Below, piece after piece: positions 41,625 through 46,971 of a DNA stretch of 46,971 bases (position 1 is its first letter; each line of letters opens with the position of its first letter). The stretch comes from Paenibacillus cookii (GTDB lineage: Bacteria > Bacillota > Bacilli > Paenibacillales > Paenibacillaceae). Made by a program: the position numbers and the translations under genes. Below the pieces are notes generated by a model. It searched no databases and was not told where the DNA came from. It saw nothing but the letters and a program-made list of their open reading frames with translations. The stretch lies in NCBI RefSeq assembly GCF_018333375.1, contig NZ_BORW01000038.1, positions 1-46,971 of the forward strand. The letters run 5' to 3'.

Positions 41625-42275
41625 TTATGCCCAAGTCGTAATGGTTTCAACTGGCAGGCGGTAAGACGGATAGCCTTCTTTGGCTGCTTTTCCGATCGAG
41701 ATCAACATGACCGGTTGGAACCTGTCTTTATGAAGACCAAAAACTTCAGCAATTCGTTCCTTATCATATCCGGCCATCGGGTTCGTGTCATATCCATGGG
41801 CGCGTGCAACAAGCATGAGTTGCATGGATACGATGCCCGAGTCGATCAAGTTCATGTCTCGCAGGTCAGACGAGGATATATTCGCATAGTAGGATTTCGC
41901 TTGCTGCAAATTCAATTCCATGATGTCCTGCGGCATGTATCCAAGTTCTACAGCTTTACCATAAATCTCGTCCATATATTCCATGTTGTTGGCATCGTAA
42001 AATACCGCGATGACAGCCGATGAAGTCAGAACTTGCGACTGGTTGAAGGATGCCAGAGGTGCAAGTTTTTCTTTGCCTTCAGCGCTATCTATCACAAGGA
42101 AACGCCATGGCTGCATGTTAATCGCAGAAGGGGCGCGGGTAGCTTCCGTTAAAATCTCAGTCATTTCCTCCCGGCTAATTTTCACTTCGGGATCGTACAC
42201 TTTTACCGAACGGCGTCCCAAGACAATTTCATTGAAATTGTTAGTGGCATGGAATTTTCCGGTCATCGTGCTCAT
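41625..42275 (-). CDS. Nitroreductase-family flavoprotein
   Basis: The 216-aa product has the FMN-binding pattern: RRSVKVYDPEVKISREEMTEIL, APSAINMQPWRFLVI, and a C-terminal PVMLISIGKAAKEGYPSYRLP. It resembles YdgI/YodC enzymes that reduce nitro and quinone compounds with NAD(P)H. It is divergent from a MerR gene, so its expression is probably inducible. GAAGGAGAG precedes the ATG. Confidence 0.85.
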   Translation of the reverse strand: MSTMTGKFHATNNFNEIVLGRRSVKVYDPEVKISREEMTEILTEATRAPSAINMQPWRFLVIDSAEGKEKLAPLASFNQSQVLTSSAVIAVFYDANNMEYMDEIYGKAVELGYMPQDIMELNLQQAKSYYANISSSDLRDMNLIDSGIVSMQLMLVARAHGYDTNPMAGYDKERIAEVFGLHKDRFQPVMLISIGKAAKEGYPSYRLPVETITTWA

Positions 42276-42346
42276 GTATTATTCTCTCCTTCATCTATAT
42301 TTGTTGTGAGATTCGGGCCGCCTCACCTCACTATGAGGATTCTAAA

Positions 42347-42366
42347 CTATGAAGTATACTTTATAG
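42347..42366. promoter_or_regulatory. MerR-type operator between nitroreductase and merR
   Basis: CTATGAAGTATACTTTATAG is a 20-bp palindrome with one mismatched pair. It lies 27 bp before merR and 72 bp from the nitroreductase start. MerR proteins bind such repeats in long-spacer promoters. Confidence 0.65.
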
Positions 42367-42392
42367 CAAGAGAAGGAATCGGGGTGATTCAT

Positions 42393-42758
42393 ATGAAGAT
42401 TAGTGAAGTCGCCAAAATGGCAGACCTTCCCATATCAACGATCCGATACTATGAGAAAATAGGTATTATCACGAGTGATTACGTTCGGAGAGAACAGAAT
42501 AATTACCGGGATTATGCTTCAGATATCATTCCTTATCTAGAGGTTGTTAAAAAATGTTTAGCTGTGGGATTTTCAATTAACGATATAAAAGCGATGATCT
42601 CGAAAAATGGAATGTCCCATGAGGATCAATCCCAACTTATTTTGGAGAAAATATCCGAAATCGAACATGCTCAAAAAAAGTTGGAGGAATCCAAAAAAGA
42701 GCTTTACGACATTCTTGAAACGGATATTATATGCGAGAAAGGGTTCGGAAAATATTGA
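42393..42758 (+). CDS. MerR-family transcriptional regulator
   Basis: The 121-aa product has the MerR headpiece (MKISEVAKMADLPISTIRYYEKIGII), the wing (NNYRDYASDIIPYLEVVKKCL) and a C-terminal coiled-coil helix (EIEHAQKKLEESKKELYDIL). There is no metal-binding cysteine cluster, only a single late Cys, so it probably senses an organic compound. GGGGTG lies before ATG 42393. It probably controls the divergent nitroreductase. Confidence 0.8.
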   Translation: MKISEVAKMADLPISTIRYYEKIGIITSDYVRREQNNYRDYASDIIPYLEVVKKCLAVGFSINDIKAMISKNGMSHEDQSQLILEKISEIEHAQKKLEESKKELYDILETDIICEKGFGKY

Positions 42759-42820
42759 CGCATTCGGAACTGGCCTCGTGAATCCGAGCGTATGGATTAC
42801 CGTATGGCATAACCAGAAAA

Positions 42821-42848
42821 AAGGGCTCCTATTTCACATAAGAGCCTT
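42821..42848 (-). terminator. Terminator of the copper-amine-oxidase-N-like gene
   Basis: AAGGGCTC (42821-42828) pairs with GAGCCTT (42842-42848); the minus strand then has TTTTTT. Confidence 0.7.
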
Positions 42849-42860
42849 AATAAAATCTAC

Positions 42861-43313
42861 TCAATTTTTAGTTGTTATGGATGCTATTTTCTCAACGTTA
42901 TTCCATTCAACAGTAGCACCAATGGATTCAGCAACAACACGCGTATTAACATAAAACTTGTTTTCTGTTTCATCTAAAAAAGGAGCTTGGGTTAGTTGGA
43001 CCTCCCTTTTGTTAATAATCGCCTTTAATATCCCATTTGTCAGTTTTATTTCAAGATCATCCTTAGAAGCTGTTACTGTTTTGGTTTTTTGATCCCAATT
43101 AACAGACATACCCAAAGCTTCAAAAAAATTACGGAATGGTATCATTGTATTCCCGTTAATGACAGTAGCTTTGTCATCTAAAGCTTTACCGTTTAATACC
43201 ACTGTACCCGTAACGCGTTTTTGCTCAGCATGAGCCAATGAGAGCGGAACTAAACTTGTTGCAAACAATGTAAATATCACAGCCATACGCAGAACCCAAA
43301 AGCTTTTTTTCAT
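42861..43313 (-). CDS. Secreted protein with copper amine oxidase N-terminal-like domain
   Basis: The 150-aa product has a signal peptide (cleavage probably after AHA, about residue 29) and a beta-rich domain: VVLNGKALDDKATVINGNTM, IPFRNFFEALGMSVNWDQKT, YVNTRVVAESIGATVEWNNV. This is the pattern of the stalk domain (PF07833) common in secreted Paenibacillus proteins. It does not carry the oxidase active site, so it is probably a wall-associated or binding module. Confidence 0.8.
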   Translation of the reverse strand: MKKSFWVLRMAVIFTLFATSLVPLSLAHAEQKRVTGTVVLNGKALDDKATVINGNTMIPFRNFFEALGMSVNWDQKTKTVTASKDDLEIKLTNGILKAIINKREVQLTQAPFLDETENKFYVNTRVVAESIGATVEWNNVEKIASITTKN

Positions 43314-44059
43314 TTACTCCGCCTCCATTCGGTGTTTTGTGTTTTACATATTATTAGACGTGTTTAACCGAAGAATTGTTGCTTTTCCCTGCCGGCCGGA
43401 GCCTGGTATGATCTTGGCGAATGGTTAGACATCCTTGAACTAACGGAAAGCAACTAGTCAATTCTCTATACAGAATATGACGAGTTGTTGTAAAACGAAA
43501 AGATAGAAGCCGCATAGCACCGTTAAGGGTTGAAAAACTCTACGTATTTTATAAATTAGAGTACGGTGATTTTTATATTCTTAAGAATTTCTCTCCCATT
43601 TAAATGATAAGGGATATGGGACCAGACGATCTTGAATTATATGACAAGTTTGAAGAGATTCATAAAGTGGCTAAGGTAAGAGCAATCTCGATATGTAAAG
43701 GACGTTAATCCGATATTTCCGGCCCAAAAGGATATTGCGGATTTCAAACGCTATCTGACAACAACGGAGGAGGCGCGGTGGCCAACCGACCAAACCAGGT
43801 ACGCTGCAGCTAACATTTGTCCAATGCAACATTCCGTTTTTATGCCGTTCTCCCTCGTACTGAAAGATGTGTGCCACAAAAACGACAATAGTAACGACAG
43901 TGCAAACTTTGTGGGTTGTTTTTTGGCAGAGGGTTATTCATACTGAACAAGACGGCGCAGAATAATACCGTGCCTTCTTAAGAGCATCATTTTTTAAAAA
44001 AAAGAAAGCCTGACAACCGCACATACGGATCGGCAGGGTTTGAGCATATAGGAGGCACC
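43314..44059. other. 745-base decayed region
   Basis: No intact gene is seen. Between about 43604 and 43940 coding-like text in two frames joins into one protein-like string (see the pseudogene entry). The region 43370-43600 shows nothing I can recognise. AGGAGG near 44052 serves the next gene. Confidence 0.4.
43604..43943 (+). pseudogene. Frameshifted remnant of an unknown gene
   Basis: The first frame reads MIRDMGPDDLELYDKFEEIH then KVAK; a one-base shift near 43677 continues as SRYVKDVNPIFPAQKDIADF then KRYL and TTEEARWPTDQ. The two parts look like one soluble protein. The second frame continues to TGA near 43943, but resemblance to a real protein fades after about 43800. I do not recognise the family. 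Confidence 0.35.
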
Positions 44060-44629
44060 ATGTCCTGGAGTAAATTGAAGCAGCAGCTGGAGAGTTTTCT
44101 CTGTCCTGCGTTAAACGGAAGGGTTGAATACCGAGCAACGGGTTATCGTTATTTGCCTGACAAAGCAGGGCTTTGTTATATTTCGGTAGATAAAAAGGAC
44201 GTCCTCCGAATGAATGACAAAACGAGTTCAATCAGATGGTACCAGACAGAGCTGGAAATTAAAAATGACCCGGATATCCAAATACCGATCAGCGATGAAG
44301 AAATGGAAGCGGTCAGAAAGGATACCAAAGGAAACGTTCCGGAGGATCGTCTGAAAGTCATTGCCAGAAACCGAAAAATATCAGGATATGCCAAGGAGCT
44401 TTTGGCGGCGCAGGCTTCATTAAGCAAATCCAATTTTGTCGCTGTCGCTACTCAATTTTTATCGACTTCTATCGAAGAAAGCATCGAGAGCAAGGATATT
44501 TTATTGAATGTTCTGGCTTTGGTGGACAGACGGGTCGGGAAAAAGCGGATTTTGAACATGTCCGAGAAGATGAAGTTAAAGCATCCCGTTGTGCAGTATT
44601 TTTATGAATTGCGGCGCAGTACATGTTGA
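44060..44629 (+). CDS. SF0329-like conserved hypothetical protein
   Basis: The 189-aa product has the pattern I know from SF0329-type proteins: MSWSKLKQQLESFLCPALNG, then RVEYRATGYRYLPDKAGLCY. The C-terminal half is helical and Lys/Glu-rich, with no catalytic motif. It is probably cytosolic. AGGAGG precedes the ATG. Function is unknown. Confidence 0.65.
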   Translation: MSWSKLKQQLESFLCPALNGRVEYRATGYRYLPDKAGLCYISVDKKDVLRMNDKTSSIRWYQTELEIKNDPDIQIPISDEEMEAVRKDTKGNVPEDRLKVIARNRKISGYAKELLAAQASLSKSNFVAVATQFLSTSIEESIESKDILLNVLALVDRRVGKKRILNMSEKMKLKHPVVQYFYELRRSTC

Positions 44630-44862
44630 GGAAAATAGTTTTCGTTGCGGCAGTGCAGATCGCTATAAAATAGAGAAAAGAAGCAAGACGCGTAACCCTT
44701 CTAGCGGAGGGTTTTTGTATCGTTTATACTATATAGATTGAATGAAAGTAAGTCACATCTTTGAAACGGATATTCCCTGTGGATCAAGGAATGACAAGAA
44801 AAAACATAAATTCATTCTATATGGTAAAGCCAATTTACTTTCTAGGAGTTGTCTGACGAACC

Positions 44863-46053
44863 ATGAACAAGAAAGAAGTCGCGCACATACGCAAGCAGTT
44901 TAAGCTGGACAATCATTTGATGCAAATTTACGATATTCTGAACGTGTACATTATGAAGGAAACGAACGAAATTTATCACTGGGAGCGGAGTCCTTTTGGG
45001 TTAGTGGACCGGGAGAAGCAGGAGCTGTACATGGGCAATTTCAAAAAGCTGCTGACCGGCGAATTGGATCATAAGCTGTTCGAGCTTAAGTTTACGGAGG
45101 AGACGGAAGACCAGAAAGACCCTTCGCGGGTGCTGCTTCACCAAGCGATCCAGACGGGCGATCCGGAGGAGTGGCAGGATCTGATGCTGCTGCTCGTAGA
45201 GAAAATGATGGCGGACACGACCTATGAACGGGATACGGTCATTACGTTCGTGCGCGGTCAATACTACCGGCCGACCAAGGCGCGGAATGATGAAGCCGAA
45301 GAGACAGGAAATGATGAGGTGTTCGGGCATCCGTTCATTCTATGCAGCGTGAACTCTACGGAGAAGCAGCGGAAGGCGCTCTTGTTCGACTATGTGGAGA
45401 AAGAATTTAAGTACAATGTCATTGTAGATCCGATCATCAAGCTCAGCACGCCGGAGGAAGGGTTCTTCTATCCCAGCGTGACGGACAATTATTCCGACGT
45501 GAACCGGATTCTCTATTGTACGGGGAAATCGAATGATCCGAACGAACGTTTCATCTCCGAGGTACTGAATGCGGAACGGTCCGTGACGGCGCTGGAAGAG
45601 CGGGCGATCTTCGAAGACATCGTGAAGGAAGTGGCGGGCGAACAGCTGGACTCGGCCACGATCGCACATGTGTACGAGGAAATTCATCATGTGATCGAAT
45701 CCCACCAGGACGAGGAAGAACCTCCGAAGCTGGATTATACCGATGTCGAACGCGTGCTGACCGCAAGCGGCGTAGAAAACGTGACCAAGGAAGCCGTGGA
45801 ACGGGCGTTTGAAACCATCGTGGACGATAAAAACTATGAACTGAAGGCGAAAAGCGTCATCCCGAAATTCACGTCCAAATCGATCAAGATCGATACCAAG
45901 GTAGCCACGATTACGATCAGCCCACAGGATTTAAGGTACATTAAACAGGTGAGCTTTCAAGGCAAACGCTGCATTATGATTGAGGTTGATGAGGATGCTG
46001 TTATTGAGGGCTTCACGCTAACCACGGAGACGTTGTTGGAGAAGGCGGAGTGA
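44863..46053 (+). CDS. DUF4317-family protein
   Basis: The 396-aa product starts MNKKEVAHIRKQFKLDN and has FVRGQYYRPTKAR, FILCSVNSTEKQRKAL, and EGFFYPSVTDNYSDVNRILY, the conserved text of DUF4317 proteins of Firmicutes. It has no membrane segment or signal. The role is unknown. A weak CTAGGAG ribosome site precedes the ATG. A strong terminator lies 60 bp after the stop. Confidence 0.8.
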   Translation: MNKKEVAHIRKQFKLDNHLMQIYDILNVYIMKETNEIYHWERSPFGLVDREKQELYMGNFKKLLTGELDHKLFELKFTEETEDQKDPSRVLLHQAIQTGDPEEWQDLMLLLVEKMMADTTYERDTVITFVRGQYYRPTKARNDEAEETGNDEVFGHPFILCSVNSTEKQRKALLFDYVEKEFKYNVIVDPIIKLSTPEEGFFYPSVTDNYSDVNRILYCTGKSNDPNERFISEVLNAERSVTALEERAIFEDIVKEVAGEQLDSATIAHVYEEIHHVIESHQDEEEPPKLDYTDVERVLTASGVENVTKEAVERAFETIVDDKNYELKAKSVIPKFTSKSIKIDTKVATITISPQDLRYIKQVSFQGKRCIMIEVDEDAVIEGFTLTTETLLEKAE

Positions 46054-46111
46054 AGGGATAGCAGATTTTGGATTGCATTTTGAATACGTAACGCCAGAAG
46101 ATTAATGAATG

Positions 46112-46169
46112 CTTCCCTTACGTGGACAGGTTTTATGATTTTGCCTGTACTGTAAGGGGAGTATTTTTT
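46112..46169 (+). terminator. Terminator of the DUF4317 gene
   Basis: CTTCCCTTAC (46112-46121) pairs with GTAAGGGGAG (46152-46161), with an inner GACAGG/CCTGT stem, followed by TATTTTTT. Confidence 0.75.
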
Positions 46170-46348
46170 ATGTTTGCTATATTTCGGGTGAATGTGGCCA
46201 TCGGTTGGTGACGAAGGGGGCACTGTTGGGTCGGGAAGTAGACCATCAGCGACGCGCTGAGTGGATACGATGGAAGGAGTGGCTCCAAGACACTAATTGA
46301 TAAGTTGCTGACGTACCACTTACCGTGATTTTATAGGGGGAGGGATAT

Positions 46349-46384
46349 ATGAATTATGACTGGGAAGGTGTGATGCTAGACTAA
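46349..46384 (+). pseudogene. 11-codon gene start cut by the insertion sequence
   Basis: GGGGGAGGG lies before an ATG that encodes MNYDWEGVMLD and stops five bases before the IS end. The strong ribosome site suggests a real gene whose body lies beyond the element. Confidence 0.35.
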
Positions 46385-46445
46385 ATAGTGGACACCGAGA
46401 ATCGAGAATGCGACAATAAACCTAGCAAAATCGAGGTGTCCGAAG

Positions 46446-46733
46446 ATGAGTCAGAAATATGACAAAGAGTTTAAAATCCAAACCGTAAAAATGATTCAGG
46501 AACAGGGGAAGCCGGTGGCGCAGGTCGCCCGAGAATTGGGCGTATCCGACAATACTCTGTACCGCTGGATCAACGAATTCAAACAGGATCCGGTCAATGC
46601 GTTTCGCGGCAGCGGCAACCTGAAAATCGAGGAAAAAACCCTTCTCGAAATGCAGAAACGAATCCGCCAACTCGAGATGGAGAACGAAATTTTAAAAAAG
46701 GCGATGCACATCTTCGCAAAAGACCGGAACTGA
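46446..46733 (+). CDS. IS3-family transposase OrfA
   Basis: The 95-aa product has the HTH_Tnp_1 pattern: MSQKYDKEFKIQTVKMIQEQ, QVARELGVSDNTLYRWINEF, and the zipper-like helix RIRQLEMENEILKKAM. AAAAAAG (46694-46700) in this helix is the slippery site for the OrfAB fusion. It differs in sequence from the IS150-type OrfA at 19660. Confidence 0.85.
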   Translation: MSQKYDKEFKIQTVKMIQEQGKPVAQVARELGVSDNTLYRWINEFKQDPVNAFRGSGNLKIEEKTLLEMQKRIRQLEMENEILKKAMHIFAKDRN

Positions 46734-46971
46734 TCTTTGCGTTTATCCACAAACACCGCTCCAAGTATCCGGTATCGGAGATGTGCAAGGTTTTGAACGT
46801 ATCCCGGAGTGGTTATTATCAATGGACCAGGCGCCAGGAAAGCAAGCAAAAGAAACGTCGCCGAGAACTGGAACAACAGATTAGCCGTATCTTTGTGGAC
46901 TCGCGTCGCCTGTACGGCAGCCCGAAGATCGCTCAAGTCTTGCGCCAGCAAGGTGTTCGGGTATCCGAAAA
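46700..46971 (+). CDS. IS3-family transposase OrfB, partial
   Basis: In the -1 frame after the slippery site it reads RKRPELIFAFIHKHRSKYPV, then SEMCKVLNVSRSGYYQW and IFVDSRRLYGSPKIAQVL, the N-terminal HTH_21 region of OrfB. The catalytic DDE part lies beyond the window. Confidence 0.8.

Larger units (their letters stand above)
46389..46971 (+). mobile_element. IS3-family insertion sequence, cut by the window end
   Basis: The left end begins TGGACACCGAGAATCGAG, typical of IS3-type repeats. Both transposase frames follow. The right end lies outside the window. Confidence 0.75.

Overview
The window looks like a chromosome segment of a Paenibacillus-type low-GC Gram-positive (Bacillales). Evidence: purine-rich AGGAGG-type ribosome sites, sigma-A promoters, and homologues of Bacillus subtilis YerB, YerC, DagK (YerQ), RlmCD (YefA), YkaA/Pit, and the YqfQ-like and DUF1129 families. 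Two textures alternate. Backbone blocks are GC-rich (about 3.2-18.6 kb, 34.8-42.2 kb, 44.9-46.1 kb). AT-rich accessory patches (0-3 kb, 18.7-21.7 kb, 29-32.5 kb, 42.3-44.7 kb) hold broken genes and insertion sequences. I see no rRNA, tRNA or CRISPR array.

Layout. 0.3-3.2 kb: a truncated DUF6809 ORF, a secreted S1 protease with a C-terminal frameshift, a DUF3221-like lipoprotein and a 5'(3')-deoxyribonucleotidase. 3.2-5.2 kb: a secreted protein of unknown function and a DUF1129 membrane protein. 5.3-8.7 kb: a probable aromatic/electrophile group (alpha/beta hydrolase, class III extradiol dioxygenase, two DoxX paralogues) with inverted-repeat operators. 8.9-18.6 kb: housekeeping genes (YerB-like lipoprotein, phosphate transport pair, CorA, YqfQ-like, YerC, CbiX-like, DagK, RlmCD). 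18.8-20.1 kb: a complete IS3/IS150-type element. 20.5-21.3 kb: a possible toxin-antitoxin pair (58-aa protein plus zeta-type kinase). 21.7-28.8 kb: three SDR oxidoreductases, a Dus enzyme, XRE and TetR regulators and an APH-fold kinase. 29-30.3 kb: a GNAT enzyme and gene remnants. 30.4-34.3 kb: a DUF5054 (GH38-like) protein converging on hcp. 34.7-41.4 kb: a mannoside-type utilisation locus (LacI, CUT1 binding protein, two permeases, DUF1861, GH130 phosphorylase). 41.6-42.8 kb: a divergent nitroreductase/MerR pair. 42.9-46.1 kb: a copper-amine-oxidase-N-like secreted protein, a decayed region, an SF0329-like protein and a DUF4317 protein. The right edge cuts an IS3-family element.

The strongest regulatory result links two distant genes. 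The first DoxX gene and hcp each have a Crp/Fnr-type palindrome centred exactly 41.5 bp upstream of the start implied by a well-placed -10 box. The DoxX promoter has a second perfect palindrome over its core, which could bind Fnr, Crp or Rex. hcp also encodes Tyr where the first cysteine of the N-terminal Fe-S motif is expected. All functions rest on motifs and family knowledge read by eye; no database search was run.
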